Source of the DNA: Chitinophagales bacterium
GTDB taxonomy: Bacteria; Bacteroidota; Bacteroidia; Chitinophagales; Chitinophagaceae
DNA: 64,000 nucleotides
NCBI GenBank assembly: GCA_015655015.1
Contig: JAATFV010000116.1
Location: 62,001-126,000 of the forward strand
Reading direction: 5' to 3'
Each line of letters opens with the position of its first letter. Within the stretch, counting starts at the first letter, position 1. The position numbers and the translations under genes were made by a program. Below are positions 16,553 to 25,491 of the stretch, in pieces. The notes under the pieces are model-generated. The model was not told the origin of the DNA and searched no databases. It saw only the letters and a program-made list of their open reading frames with translations.

Positions 16553-17335
16553 ATGGCGAAGATGAATTTTCACAAATACCAGGGAACCGGTAATGATTTT
16601 ATTATCCTGGACAATCGGAACTGGAGTTATACGGCCCTCACCCTTGAACGTGTCAAATTTTTATGTGACCGGCGTTTTGGCATCGGCGCTGACGGGCTCA
16701 TGTTATTGAATACCAAAGCAGGGTATGATTTTGAAATGAAATACTATAATTCCGATGGCCGGGAGAGCAGCATGTGTGGCAATGGAGGGCGCTGCCTGGT
16801 GAAATTCGCCTATGACCTGGGTATCCGCAAGAGCGAATATCATTTCCTCGCCGCAGATGGCCCCCACCAGGCCGAGATCGATGATAAGAACATTGTCAGC
16901 CTGAAAATGAAGAATGTGGAGAACATCCGGGATCATCACGGAGATTTTATCCTCGATACCGGCTCCCCTCACTATGTGAAGCTGGTAGCAGATGTGATGG
17001 ATTACGATGTTTATCATAAAGGCATGGATATCCGGTATAGCAGCGACTTCGCCAAAGAAGGCATCAATGTGAATTTTGTAGAACAAAAACGACCTGATGA
17101 GATCATCGTCCGCACCTATGAAAGAGGAGTGGAAGATGAGACCCTATCCTGCGGGACCGGCGTTACGGCCAGCGCACTGGCCTGCTACCATAATGAAATG
17201 GGGTATAATGATGTCCGGGTTATCACCAAGGGGGGAAAGCTTACCGTGAAATATGACCGGGTCGGCGAAAACTATTTTGAGAACATCTGGCTTTGCGGGC
17301 CTGCCCTTAAGGTGTTCGAAGGGACAATCGACTAA
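16553..17335 (+). CDS. dapF: Diaminopimelate epimerase
   Basis: A 260-residue enzyme that converts LL-diaminopimelate to the meso form, for lysine and peptidoglycan synthesis. The two catalytic cysteines are in SSMCGNGGRCLVKF (about residue 75) and LSCGTGVTASALA (about 199), each at the start of a helix in the two pseudo-symmetric halves. The N-terminus KYQGTGNDFIILDN is the standard motif. Length is normal. It stands 54 nt after the nucleoside phosphorylase and 52 nt before corA on the same strand. Confidence 0.96.
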   Translation: MAKMNFHKYQGTGNDFIILDNRNWSYTALTLERVKFLCDRRFGIGADGLMLLNTKAGYDFEMKYYNSDGRESSMCGNGGRCLVKFAYDLGIRKSEYHFLAADGPHQAEIDDKNIVSLKMKNVENIRDHHGDFILDTGSPHYVKLVADVMDYDVYHKGMDIRYSSDFAKEGINVNFVEQKRPDEIIVRTYERGVEDETLSCGTGVTASALACYHNEMGYNDVRVITKGGKLTVKYDRVGENYFENIWLCGPALKVFEGTID

Positions 17336-17387
17336 CGATTGGAGACCATTTTGAATAAAAGTCCACTATCAACAGCTGAGCTATCTT

Positions 17388-18326
17388 ATGATCCAGTTTT
17401 TTAAGAGCATCAACCACCAGACCGTAGAAGTTGAAACCGCCGGGGACGCCACCTGGATCAATATCCTGCCGCCCCTGAAACAGCAGGAGTTCACCCAGCT
17501 GTCCGAAGAACTGGATATCCCCCTGGACTTTCTGACGGATTCCCTGGATATCGATGAAAGGGCACGTTTTGAAGAAGAGAACAATGTAAAGCTCATTGTC
17601 ATAAAAACACCCACCGAGAACAACTCTTTCAACGAGAGCGATGCCTACTACATCACCATTCCTATCTGTATCATCCTCACCCATAACCAGATCGTCACCG
17701 TCAATTCTTTCGAGAACGGCGCTATCAAAAAGTTCCTGAACACTTTCCAAAACCGTCATCCCGACAAAAAGAACATGATGGCGCTGAAGATCTTCGAAAA
17801 GATCACCCAGACCTATATGGAGTTCCTGAAGGAGATCAACCAGCGCCGCAATGTTATGGAACAAAAGCTCTATGCCTCCAACAGGAATGAGGAGCTGCTG
17901 GAGCTGATGAAGATCCAGAAAAGCATGGTCTATTTCATAACAGCCCTCCGCTCCAACGAAATGCTGCTGCTCAAGCTGGCACGAACCAATTTCCTGGGCC
18001 TGATCGATGAGGAGAAGGAAATTCTGGATGACCTGGCCGTAGATATGTCGCAGGGACTTGAAATGGCCAATATCTATACGAATATCCTCAGCAGCACGCT
18101 GGACGCCTTCGCCAGCATTATCAACAATAACATGAACAATGTGCTGAAGCGGCTGACGTCGATCACAATCATCCTCTCCCTGCCGGCGCTGGTGACGGGT
18201 ATCTATGGCATGAACGTCCCCATTCCCTACGCGGACTCGCACTATGCTTTCTATATCCCTATCCTGTTATCCGTCGGCATTTCGCTTATCATAAGCTGGT
18301 ATTTCATGAAAAAGAAATGGTTTTAA
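17388..18326 (+). CDS. corA: CorA-type magnesium/cobalt transporter
   Basis: A 312-residue pentameric channel subunit. The N-terminal alpha/beta cytoplasmic domain is followed by long helices (residues 130-245) and two C-terminal membrane segments. The first segment ends in YGMNVPIP, the Gly-Met-Asn signature that forms the outer pore; the second is FYIPILLSVGISLIISWYF, ending KKKWF. The size and layout are those of the 2-TM-GxN family. The NUDIX gene begins 11 nt after the stop if its start is at 18338. Confidence 0.94.
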   Translation: MIQFFKSINHQTVEVETAGDATWINILPPLKQQEFTQLSEELDIPLDFLTDSLDIDERARFEEENNVKLIVIKTPTENNSFNESDAYYITIPICIILTHNQIVTVNSFENGAIKKFLNTFQNRHPDKKNMMALKIFEKITQTYMEFLKEINQRRNVMEQKLYASNRNEELLELMKIQKSMVYFITALRSNEMLLLKLARTNFLGLIDEEKEILDDLAVDMSQGLEMANIYTNILSSTLDAFASIINNNMNNVLKRLTSITIILSLPALVTGIYGMNVPIPYADSHYAFYIPILLSVGISLIISWYFMKKKWF

Positions 18327-18337
18327 ATGGTTTTGAT

Positions 18338-18808
18338 ATGTTCAACGTAAGAGTATACGGCATTTTACTGGGAGATAACAAAAAGGTATTGGTAAGCGAC
18401 GAGTTCATCCGGGGACAGTATTACACGAAGTTTCCCGGCGGAGGCCTCGAATTTGGCGAGGGTACGCGGGATTGTCTGAAAAGGGAGTTCAAGGAAGAAA
18501 TGGACCTGGATGTCCGGATAGGCTCCCATCTCTATACAACGGATTTCTTTCAGATGTCCGCTTTCCACCCGGAACAGCAGATCCTTTCCATCTATTATTT
18601 TGCAGAACCCCTGGAGCCTATCCGGGTCCGGCTGAGCGATACCCCATTCGATTTCGACGAACAGCAGCTGAAAGTATATGCCGAGAAAAAAGAGACGGAA
18701 ACCTTTCGTTTCATCGACTGGGATGCCTTCAGCGAAAATAGTGTCACGCTGCCCATTGATAAGGTAGTGGCGGGGATATTGAAAGAGACTATTAAGCCCG
18801 GACGCTGA
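18338..18808 (+). CDS. NUDIX hydrolase
   Basis: A 156-residue enzyme with a Nudix box around residues 34-56 (GGGLEFGEGTRDCLKREF then KEEMDL), where the REFKEE glutamates bind the catalytic metal. The family hydrolyses nucleoside diphosphates linked to another moiety. The fold is complete but the substrate is unknown. I prefer the ATG at 18338 (MFNVRVYG) to that at 18317, because the latter overlaps the end of corA and adds residues outside the fold. An imperfect GC-rich inverted repeat follows the stop at about 18808-18835, without a T-run. Confidence 0.88.
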   Translation: MFNVRVYGILLGDNKKVLVSDEFIRGQYYTKFPGGGLEFGEGTRDCLKREFKEEMDLDVRIGSHLYTTDFFQMSAFHPEQQILSIYYFAEPLEPIRVRLSDTPFDFDEQQLKVYAEKKETETFRFIDWDAFSENSVTLPIDKVVAGILKETIKPGR

Positions 18809-18863
18809 TGTCCGCCGGCAAAACCGGTGCGGACAATGATCTCCAACTCCGGAAATCCATCCC

Positions 18864-19382
18864 CTACCCATCATGCGGATGCTCCGGCGTATTCAGCAAC
18901 AATTCCATAAATTTAAGATCCAGCCAGCGGCCAAATTTATACCCCACCTGCCTGAAATGGGCTACCTGCTCAAATCCAAAAGACTGATGCAGCTTTATAC
19001 TGGCGACATTGCTGCCATCTATACCCGCGATGATCGCGTGCAGATCATTCTCCCTGGCCGCCCGGATCAGGGGTGTTAACAACAGCTTACCGATGCCTTT
19101 TTCCCGTTGTTCAGTAGCGACATAGACAGAATTCTCTACCGTATATTTATAAGCAGCCCAGGCGCGGAAAGGGCCATAGGAGCTAAAACCCGCGATCTTC
19201 CCTTCCGATTCGGCCACGAAGACAGGAAGACCGTCCTTCAGCTTGGTATCATACCAGGCCTTACGCATTTCCAGGGTCTGCGGAATATACTGGTATACAG
19301 CCGTCGTAGTAAGAATGATCTCATTATAAATGTCGAGGATCTCAGGCAGGTCATCTTCCCGGGCTGAACGAATGGTGATCAT
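18864..19382 (-). CDS. GNAT acetyltransferase, phosphinothricin-type
   Basis: A 172-residue N-acetyltransferase using acetyl-CoA. The start MITIRSAREDDLPEILDIYNE is typical, and VATEQREKGIGKLLLTPLI is the acetyl-CoA-binding motif A (R/Q-x-x-G-x-G/A). HQSFGFEQVAHFRQVGYKFG and RWLDLKFME are diagnostic of the Pat/phosphinothricin acetyltransferase group, whose natural substrates are often methionine sulfone or sulfoximine-like compounds. It overlaps nothing and starts 7 nt after the stop of the small upstream gene, so the two are likely co-transcribed. Confidence 0.88.
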   Translation of the reverse strand: MITIRSAREDDLPEILDIYNEIILTTTAVYQYIPQTLEMRKAWYDTKLKDGLPVFVAESEGKIAGFSSYGPFRAWAAYKYTVENSVYVATEQREKGIGKLLLTPLIRAARENDLHAIIAGIDGSNVASIKLHQSFGFEQVAHFRQVGYKFGRWLDLKFMELLLNTPEHPHDG

Positions 19383-19389
19383 ATTGCTG

Positions 19390-19692
19390 TTAATGCCTTA
19401 CGGCTAATTTTTTCACCATCTCCTCTCCGATCGTTTCGGCAGACACGCCAAACCCGTTCACCAACACCCCCTTCTGACCTTTCCGGGATTCAATAGCGTA
19501 AACGACCGCCTCATCAGCCGGATCGCTCTCCCCTTCGAAACGATAGACTTCGGTGATCTCAAAATCAGCAGGTTTCAACACCAGGGGAGTCTTTGTACAA
19601 ATGATCTTATCCGCTTCCAGGTTGAAGTCAATATTGTATCCTCTTTGCTTAAGCCCGTCAACCGCTTCAGCTACCGTATCATAAGTGAACAT
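19390..19692 (-). CDS. Conserved small protein, 100 aa
   Basis: A 100-residue protein starting MFTYDTVAEAVDGLKQRGYNIDFNLE. Proteins of this type are widespread in Bacteroidota and are sometimes labelled phosphoribosylpyrophosphate synthetase, but nothing here resembles the PRPP synthetase active site, so I treat it as unknown. The C-terminal part (YAIESRKGQKGVLVNGFGV) looks like a small alpha/beta fold. I chose the start at 19692 rather than the longer frame at 19776, because the extra N-terminus is unlike the protein and contains no support. Confidence 0.7.
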   Translation of the reverse strand: MFTYDTVAEAVDGLKQRGYNIDFNLEADKIICTKTPLVLKPADFEITEVYRFEGESDPADEAVVYAIESRKGQKGVLVNGFGVSAETIGEEMVKKLAVRH

Positions 19693-19898
19693 ATAGGCTA
19701 ATTTAATAATGAATGTGGGATAACGATACCTGCAATTTACAATAAACCGCCGCAATTCATTTACCCAAACACCCAAATTTTTTTACCTACTGATAGGTAG
19801 AGAAAAAACTTTTCTAAAATACCCCCCCTCCGAAAATATCCACCTCCCCTCCTTATGGCGATCCCCATCAGCCCGGCATCCCTCGCCCCCCTACCCCG

Positions 19899-20414
19899 TC
19901 AATAAACCAGCTGATGCGTCTGCTTCACCACCCCCATGACAAACGTACTCTGCACATGACCGATATTTTCCACCTGCCCCAATTTATTGACATGAAAATC
20001 ATAATAGGCATCCATATTCTCCACCACCACCTTGAGCAGGAAGTCAAACTCCCCGGAAATGATAAAACATTCGGTCACCTCCGTCAATTCATGAATGGTC
20101 TTTATGAATTTGGCGCCGGACTTCTTATTATGCTCCTTCAGCGATACATAACAAATAGCCATCAGGCCCTTCTTTACCTTTGAATGATTGACCAGGGTAG
20201 CATATTGAAGGATCACACCGGTATCTTCCATCCGTTTGATCCGCTCATGCACCGGCGTAGTGCTCAGATGGACCCGGGCAGCGATCTCCCTTACCGTGAT
20301 CTTCGCATCGGCCTGTAACAGGCGCAGGATCGCCTTGTCTTTTTCGTCCAGGGTCACCGGCTCCTCCGCAGAAGGTCTCGTAGCGGATTTTTCTTTTTCA
20401 GGGTCTTTTTGCAT
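19899..20414 (-). CDS. Lrp/AsnC-family transcriptional regulator
   Basis: A 171-residue protein with an N-terminal winged HTH (LDEKDKAILRLLQADAKITV, then AARVHLSTTPVHERIKRM) and a C-terminal RAM ligand-binding domain (GLMAICYVSLK; VTECFIISGEFDFLLKVVV). Members sense amino acids and form dimers to octamers. It is divergent from ahcY (125 nt between starts), so it could act on that promoter. The first 20 residues are polar and rich in Lys/Glu, an extension not seen in E. coli Lrp. Confidence 0.92.
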   Translation of the reverse strand: MQKDPEKEKSATRPSAEEPVTLDEKDKAILRLLQADAKITVREIAARVHLSTTPVHERIKRMEDTGVILQYATLVNHSKVKKGLMAICYVSLKEHNKKSGAKFIKTIHELTEVTECFIISGEFDFLLKVVVENMDAYYDFHVNKLGQVENIGHVQSTFVMGVVKQTHQLVY

Positions 20415-20539
20415 GTGTTACTGGGTATTTGTTCTTTAAAAATACTATTTTTTGCAAATTTCTTCCAAATTTCACCCGACTACCTATATATTTGTTCTAC
20501 TATTTCTACCTTTGTGCTACTTAAAAAAAATTAAAACCG

Positions 20540-21865
20540 ATGTCTACAAAAACGCAGAGCATTGATCTTAAGCTCCCCTATAAAGTGAAGGATATGAGCC
20601 TGGCTGAATGGGGCCGTAAAGAAATCCGTTTAGCTGAAGCTGAAATGCCGGGCCTGATGGCTATTCGCGCAGAATATGGCAAACAGCAGCCCCTGAAAGG
20701 CGCCCGCATTGCCGGTTGCCTGCATATGACCATTCAGACGGCCGTATTGATCGAGACCCTGGTTGCATTGGGAGCTGAAGTAAAATGGAGCTCCTGTAAT
20801 ATATTCTCCACGCAGGACCAGGCCGCTGCCGCTATCGCCGCCGCAGGCATCGGTGTATTTGCCTGGAAAGGACAGACCCTGGAAGAAGCTGACTGGTGTA
20901 TCGAGCAGACCCTGTTCTTCGGCAGCACGGACCGCCCCCTGAACATGATCCTGGATGATGGCGGAGACCTTACGAATATCGTATTCGACAAATATCCCGA
21001 GCTGGTACAGCATATCAAAGGATTGAGCGAAGAGACCACGACCGGCGTTCATCGCCTGTACGAACGCATGGAAAAAGGCACCCTGCCCATCCCCGCCTTC
21101 AATGTGAATGATTCTGTTACCAAATCCAAATTTGATAACAAGTATGGTTGCAAGGAATCGCTGGTAGATGCTATCCGCCGCGCCACTGATGTGATGATGG
21201 CCGGTAAGGTTGCCGTCGTAGGAAGTTATGGCGATGTAGGTAAAGGATCCGCCGCCTCTCTGAAAGGAGCCGGGTGCCGCGTGATCGTTACCGAGATCGA
21301 TCCAATCTGTGCGCTGCAGGCTGCCATGGATGGATTTGAAGTAAAGAAAATGGTGGATGCCGTGAAAGAAGCGGACATCATTGTCACCGCCTCCGGTTGC
21401 CGCGACCTGATCACGGAAGTACATTTCCGCAGCATGAAAGACAAGGCGATCGTTTGTAATATCGGGCACTTTGATATCGAGATCGACATGGCCTGGCTGA
21501 ATAAGAACTATGGTCATACGAAAGATACCATCAAGCCCCAGGTAGATGTCTATACCATCGAAGGCAAAGACGTAATCGTCCTGGCAGAAGGCCGCCTGGT
21601 AAACCTGGGATGCGCTACAGGCCATCCTTCCTTCGTAATGAGCAATTCCTTCTCCAACCAGACGCTGGCCCAGATCGAACTTTGGACCAACCATGGCAAA
21701 TACGAGAACAAAGTATATGTACTGCCTAAGATCCTGGATGAAAAGGTTGCCCGTTTGCACCTCGCAAAGATCGGCGTAGTATTGGATGAACTGACAGATG
21801 CACAGTCCAGCTACCTGGGTATACCCAAGGAAGGACCGTTCAAACCTGAACATTACCGTTACTAA
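20540..21865 (+). CDS. ahcY: Adenosylhomocysteinase
   Basis: A 441-residue NAD-dependent hydrolase that splits S-adenosylhomocysteine to adenosine and homocysteine, keeping methylation going. Family landmarks are [16 protein letters not shown], the catalytic region DGGDLTNIV, the NAD-binding [33 protein letters not shown], and the C-terminal [10 protein letters not shown] end shared by essentially all members. The 5' leader is short and shows no riboswitch fold. Two -7-like boxes (TATATTTG, TACCTTTG) lie within 50 nt of the start. It ends at a strong bidirectional terminator. Confidence 0.97.
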   Translation: MSTKTQSIDLKLPYKVKDMSLAEWGRKEIRLAEAEMPGLMAIRAEYGKQQPLKGARIAGCLHMTIQTAVLIETLVALGAEVKWSSCNIFSTQDQAAAAIAAAGIGVFAWKGQTLEEADWCIEQTLFFGSTDRPLNMILDDGGDLTNIVFDKYPELVQHIKGLSEETTTGVHRLYERMEKGTLPIPAFNVNDSVTKSKFDNKYGCKESLVDAIRRATDVMMAGKVAVVGSYGDVGKGSAASLKGAGCRVIVTEIDPICALQAAMDGFEVKKMVDAVKEADIIVTASGCRDLITEVHFRSMKDKAIVCNIGHFDIEIDMAWLNKNYGHTKDTIKPQVDVYTIEGKDVIVLAEGRLVNLGCATGHPSFVMSNSFSNQTLAQIELWTNHGKYENKVYVLPKILDEKVARLHLAKIGVVLDELTDAQSSYLGIPKEGPFKPEHYRY

Positions 21866-21886
21866 GAACAGCGATAGCTATTACAT

Positions 21887-21920
21887 AAAAAAACCCACCG
21901 TTTCAGCGGTGGGTTTTTTT
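21887..21920. terminator. Bidirectional terminator
   Basis: Seven A, a stem CCCACCG/CGGTGGG with loop TTTCAG, and seven T. It serves ahcY on the plus strand and the 2-hydroxyacid dehydrogenase on the minus strand. Confidence 0.92.
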
Positions 21921-21960
21921 ATGTATGTCCTGTGTATTGTCATGGATGATCTTTAACGCC

Positions 21961-22956
21961 TTAGGACACCCGGCTAAGCACCTCCGGGTTTAAGATCGAA
22001 GGGGGATGACCCGCATTCGGCCCCAGCCCCAGAGCCGCAATGAGATTGTCGGCAGCGAGACTGGCCAGGCCATGCTGAGCCTCTTCAGTGCCCCCGGCGA
22101 TATGCGGGGTCAGAAGACAGTTGGCCAGGCCGATAAGGTCCGGTTCAATGTCGGGCTCGTCTTCGAAAACATCCAGGCCGGCCCCGGCGATCCGGCCGCT
22201 TTTTAAAGCTGCGGCCAGCGCCTGCTCATCGATCAGCCCACCCCGGGCAATATTAAACAGCATGGCAGACGGCCGCATGATCTCCAGCTCCTTTTCCCCG
22301 ATGATATGATAATTACCGGGAGTATACGGTAAGGCAAGGATCACAAAATCCGATCCTTTCAGCAATTCCTCCTTTGAACGGTATTCAGCCCGGACCTCCT
22401 GTTCGATCAGAGTATTGAGACGGTGCCGGTTGTGATACAGGATCTTCATCCGAAAACCAAGGGCCCTACGGGCAATAGCCTGTCCTATCCTGCCCATTCC
22501 GATAATGCCCAATGTCTTGTCGCAGATATTGGTCCCAAAGAACATCCGGCCGGTGGATGATTTCCACTGCCCTTTCTGAACATAATATTCGGCTTCCACC
22601 AACCGGCGGGCAGCGGCAATGATCAACCCCATGGAAAAATCCGCCACGGTCTCGTCCGCCGGCCCGGGAGCATTCGTCGCTATCACCCCCGCCTCTGTCA
22701 GAGCGGCCACGTCCACATTGTTGTATCCCGCCGCGGATACGCATACTGCCCGCAACTGAGAAAGGCCTTCCACTACGGAGGCATCTACCTTTTCTCCGCC
22801 GGCAAGGAGAACGCCGCTCTTATCCCTTAACGCTTCCCGTAGCTCACCCGGAGTATAACGGAGCCCTTCATTGATCGTTACGTCAAAATACTGCCGGAGA
22901 CGTTGGACCACATCCGGAAATAAAGCCCTTGTAATGAGTATTTTTTGTTGCATCAC
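21961..22956 (-). CDS. D-2-hydroxyacid dehydrogenase
   Basis: A 331-residue NAD(P)-dependent enzyme of the D-isomer-specific 2-hydroxyacid dehydrogenase family (glyoxylate/hydroxypyruvate reductase or gluconate 2-dehydrogenase-like). The Rossmann motif is LGIIGMGRIGQAIARRA near residue 148. Catalytic residues lie in FNIARGGLIDE (Arg), DVFEDEP (Glu), and LLTPHIAGGT (His). Its exact 2-oxoacid substrate is not readable from sequence. The start may be the second ATG (22953). Single gene with its own terminator side shared with ahcY. Confidence 0.9.
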   Translation of the reverse strand: MMQQKILITRALFPDVVQRLRQYFDVTINEGLRYTPGELREALRDKSGVLLAGGEKVDASVVEGLSQLRAVCVSAAGYNNVDVAALTEAGVIATNAPGPADETVADFSMGLIIAAARRLVEAEYYVQKGQWKSSTGRMFFGTNICDKTLGIIGMGRIGQAIARRALGFRMKILYHNRHRLNTLIEQEVRAEYRSKEELLKGSDFVILALPYTPGNYHIIGEKELEIMRPSAMLFNIARGGLIDEQALAAALKSGRIAGAGLDVFEDEPDIEPDLIGLANCLLTPHIAGGTEEAQHGLASLAADNLIAALGLGPNAGHPPSILNPEVLSRVS

Positions 22957-23152
22957 GTTTATAAATTTGCTCCCGTTGCTGTTAAAGGTATGCTAAACCG
23001 CTTTCCCGGCAAAGAGGGAACTTCCCGGATCCCGCCTTTGTTTTTCAGCAGTAAGGGGCGGTGCAGCGGCTTTAAGATTTCTTTAGTAAACTTATTCTCT
23101 CAGCTGTTGTCTGACATAAAAGACTATTTATAAAGACTTAAAAATTACAATT

Positions 23153-23485
23153 ATGAACACGAAGTATCAGGAATATAATAAAGACACCAGGCCCCTTGTG
23201 CGTACATACAAAGCAGTAACAACCAATAATAATCTCTCTTTTTCAAAGGAGCTCGCCGGTCCCCGTTCCGTAAATCCGGAAAAAAGCAACAAATTGACGA
23301 TCAGCAGCGTGCTTATATCGCTCGTAATGTTGATGTCTATGGTAGCTACCGGTCTTTTGAGCTATCATCTTTTCCGCGAAGCGAATTATAATGTATCGGC
23401 CTTGTTTACCATCAGCGCCTACTTTTCGATCGTCTTGTTCATTTACGCCCTGAGCGTACTGAACCGGAAGACTGCATTGAAATAA
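23153..23485 (+). CDS. Hypothetical membrane protein, 110 aa
   Basis: A 110-residue protein with a polar N-terminal 45 residues and two hydrophobic segments (TISSVLISLVMLMSMVATGLLSYHL and SALFTISAYFSIVLFIYALSVL), ending NRKTALK. The N-terminus should be cytoplasmic. No family recognised. It is followed by a strong terminator, which supports a single-gene transcript. Confidence 0.6.
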   Translation: MNTKYQEYNKDTRPLVRTYKAVTTNNNLSFSKELAGPRSVNPEKSNKLTISSVLISLVMLMSMVATGLLSYHLFREANYNVSALFTISAYFSIVLFIYALSVLNRKTALK

Positions 23486-23530
23486 TGATATTTATACGGA
23501 TCATGGATCAGGATTTGGACGTAGGATCAG

Positions 23531-23557
23531 GGGCCCGAAAGTTTCGGGCCCTTTTTT
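23531..23557 (+). terminator. Intrinsic terminator
   Basis: A GC-rich stem (GGGCCCG/CGGGCCC, extendable through AAA/TTT) followed by six T, 46 nt after the stop of the small membrane protein. Confidence 0.88.
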
Positions 23558-23604
23558 ATGACGTATAAGGACCTGATCGTTGTAGTTATTAATGGGCTTA
23601 TGGG

Positions 23605-23773
23605 TTTCAGGAGAGCGAGCCGTCGGCCAAAACGCCTGTGGCGTTTTATCGGGCGGACTTCCGAAAGATGAACTTTCGAACGTTCGTGTCTAATGATGGC
23701 CCTTCGGGCAAGTGAACTGTGTTCACTTTTTTTGTAGTAAATTGTAGTCCCTTACGACCAGCCTCTCCTGAAA
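23605..23773 (+). other. Structured element ahead of the sensor kinase
   Basis: A 169-nt block bounded by an 11-bp perfect inverted repeat (TTTCAGGAGAG at 23605-23615, CTCTCCTGAAA at 23763-23773). Inside lie four short hairpins: AAAACGCC/GGCGTTTT (23629-23647), CGAAAG/CTTTCG (23662-23678), GCCC-TTC-GGGC (23699-23709) and AAGTGAAC/GTTCACTT (23710-23728), the last followed by T. The right arm ends 11 nt before the kinase start. It could be a miniature inverted-repeat element or a structured leader; the sequence alone does not decide. Confidence 0.5.
23710..23733 (+). terminator. Terminator-like hairpin in the kinase leader
   Basis: An 8-bp perfect stem with loop TGT followed by seven consecutive T (two of them in the stem). 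It has the form of an intrinsic terminator and sits 52 nt upstream of the sensor kinase start, so it would act as an attenuator if transcription starts further upstream. Confidence 0.6.
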
Positions 23774-23784
23774 TACCTTAAAAT

Positions 23785-25392
23785 ATGAAAAGATCTGTCT
23801 TCAAATGGTTCAAAAACGTATCCATTGCCAAAAAGCTGTATTTCACCGTAGGGATCATGGCTTTATTGATCGTTGTCGAGCTGGGCGTACTTGTTTTCTC
23901 TATCAACACGTTATCTTCCGTCAGGGCCTATGTAGGTGGAGAAGGTCTCTGGTCAAAAGCCCAGAAAGATGCCATCTACCAGCTTATGCGTTATGGCATT
24001 ACCCATGAAGAAGGGGATTATGTCAAATTCCTGGAGTTTATGAAAGTGGCGGGAGGCGATCACAACGCCAGAGTGGAGATGAGTAAGGAAAAGCCGGACA
24101 TGAACATTGTCAGGAAGGCATTGTTGGAAGGACGCAATCATCGGGACGACGTCGACGGGATGATCAGGCTGTTCAGAAGGTTTCATTCCAACTACTATAT
24201 CAACCGGGCCATTATTGCCTGGACAAAGGGGGATGAAGTGGGGCAGGGATTTATTGCCATCGCCCAAAAATTACACGCAGCCATCAATTCGCCCTCCCCT
24301 TCCCAGGATCGCATCAATGTACTTTTACGGGAGATAGAACCGCTGGATATCCAGCTTACCCCCTACGAAGACGAATTCTCGTTTGCGCTGGGAGAAGGGT
24401 CCCGCTGGCTGGAGCAAGGGATACTCCGGCTGCTCTTCATCGTGGCCCTCACCGTGGAATGCACGGGCCTGGTACTGGCTATTACGGTCAGCAGGGGCAT
24501 TCAGAAGGGACTCAACGAGATCTTATTGTCAGCCAGATCGGTGACAAAGGGAGATTATAGCCGCAAAGCCACGGCGTTCTCCCAGGATGAGATCGGGAAG
24601 CTGGCGAATAATTTCAATAAGATGGCAGAAGAGCTGGAACGGCTGGAGAAGGAGAATAGGGAAGTGAATAGCTCCCTGGAGAAAAAAGTGCGGCTGCGGA
24701 CCGCCGAGATGGAAAGCAAGAACAAAGAGCTGGAACAGTTTGCCTATGTGGCATCCCATGACCTGCAGGAGCCCCTGCGGACGATCTCCGGCTTTGTCGA
24801 GCTATTGCAGAAGCAATACCGGGGAAAGTTCGACGCCAATGCGGATAAGCTGCTCGGTTATATTTCAAATGCTTCGGACCGGATGAAAGTGCTGATCAAG
24901 GACCTGCTGGATTATTCCAGGATCGGAAGAGAAAAAAAGATCCGGCAGGTAGATTGTAATAACCTGCTGGCCGAAGTACTGGCGGACCTGGACCAGATTA
25001 TCAAAGAAAGCGGCGCAACCATCCGGACGGAACCCCTACCCGTCATTCATGCCTACCCCACTGAATTAAAACTTTTATTCCAGAACCTCATCACCAACTC
25101 CATTAAATTTCATAAGCCTGGTCTGACGCCAGTTGTGGCCATCAGGTCGGAGAAAGAGAACGGACACTGGAAATTCTCCGTCCGGGACAATGGGATCGGC
25201 ATCGACAGGCAATTCGCTGACAGGATCTTTATTATTTTCCAGCGTTTGCATAACCGGTCGCAATACGAAGGCAGCGGTATCGGCCTGGCCCATTGCAAAA
25301 AGATAGCCGAGCTGCACGGGGGAAATATCTGGGTGGAATCGGAGCCGGGCGAAGGCAGCCGCTTCTTCTTCACCATCGGCCAGGAGTCGTAG
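23785..25392 (+). CDS. Membrane sensor histidine kinase
   Basis: A 535-residue two-component sensor. One membrane segment near residues 17-40 is followed by an extracytoplasmic domain of about 175 residues and a second segment near 217-237. A HAMP linker with helical extension (to about 310) precedes the HisKA phospho-acceptor FAYVASHDLQEPLRTISGF (His near 324). The HATPase domain has the N box NLITNSIKFH, VRDNGIGID and GSGIGLAHCKKIAELHGG. No receiver domain is attached and no response regulator gene is adjacent, so the partner is elsewhere. The class resembles bacteriophytochrome-like SHDLQEPLR kinases common in Bacteroidota. Preceded by an unusually structured leader. Confidence 0.92.
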   Translation: MKRSVFKWFKNVSIAKKLYFTVGIMALLIVVELGVLVFSINTLSSVRAYVGGEGLWSKAQKDAIYQLMRYGITHEEGDYVKFLEFMKVAGGDHNARVEMSKEKPDMNIVRKALLEGRNHRDDVDGMIRLFRRFHSNYYINRAIIAWTKGDEVGQGFIAIAQKLHAAINSPSPSQDRINVLLREIEPLDIQLTPYEDEFSFALGEGSRWLEQGILRLLFIVALTVECTGLVLAITVSRGIQKGLNEILLSARSVTKGDYSRKATAFSQDEIGKLANNFNKMAEELERLEKENREVNSSLEKKVRLRTAEMESKNKELEQFAYVASHDLQEPLRTISGFVELLQKQYRGKFDANADKLLGYISNASDRMKVLIKDLLDYSRIGREKKIRQVDCNNLLAEVLADLDQIIKESGATIRTEPLPVIHAYPTELKLLFQNLITNSIKFHKPGLTPVVAIRSEKENGHWKFSVRDNGIGIDRQFADRIFIIFQRLHNRSQYEGSGIGLAHCKKIAELHGGNIWVESEPGEGSRFFFTIGQES

Positions 25393-25425
25393 CTCCTGCG
25401 TTCGGATCATAGACAGACAGCCATC

Positions 25426-25491
25426 GTCCGGTCAACACCCGATCAAAGTCCGGTCAACACCCGGCAAAAGTCCGGTCAATGCCTGGTTGAA
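25426..25491 (+). repeat. Three 22-nt tandem repeats
   Basis: Units at 25426-25447, 25448-25469 and 25470-25491, starting GTCCGGTCAACACCCG; the third is more diverged. They lie between the stop of the kinase and the 3' end of the lipoprotein gene, slightly overlapping the latter. Confidence 0.8.

Noticed and set aside
17307..18242. 311-codon open frame antisense to corA
   Set aside because: CorA on the plus strand has clear family motifs; the opposite frame is rich in Gln/His/Leu as expected for a shadow.
20415..20539. A riboswitch (SAH or SAM) upstream of ahcY
   Set aside because: The 125-nt divergent region is A+T-rich and I could not find the conserved stems or bases of either class.
20630..21853. 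407-codon open frame antisense to ahcY
   Set aside because: It mirrors a strongly conserved gene, has no recognisable domain and a composition typical of the reverse strand of a GC-skewed coding frame.
25426..25491. CRISPR array from the repeated GTCCGGTCAA
   Set aside because: The units abut without spacers, number only three and no cas genes are near. No CRISPR array was seen anywhere in the window.
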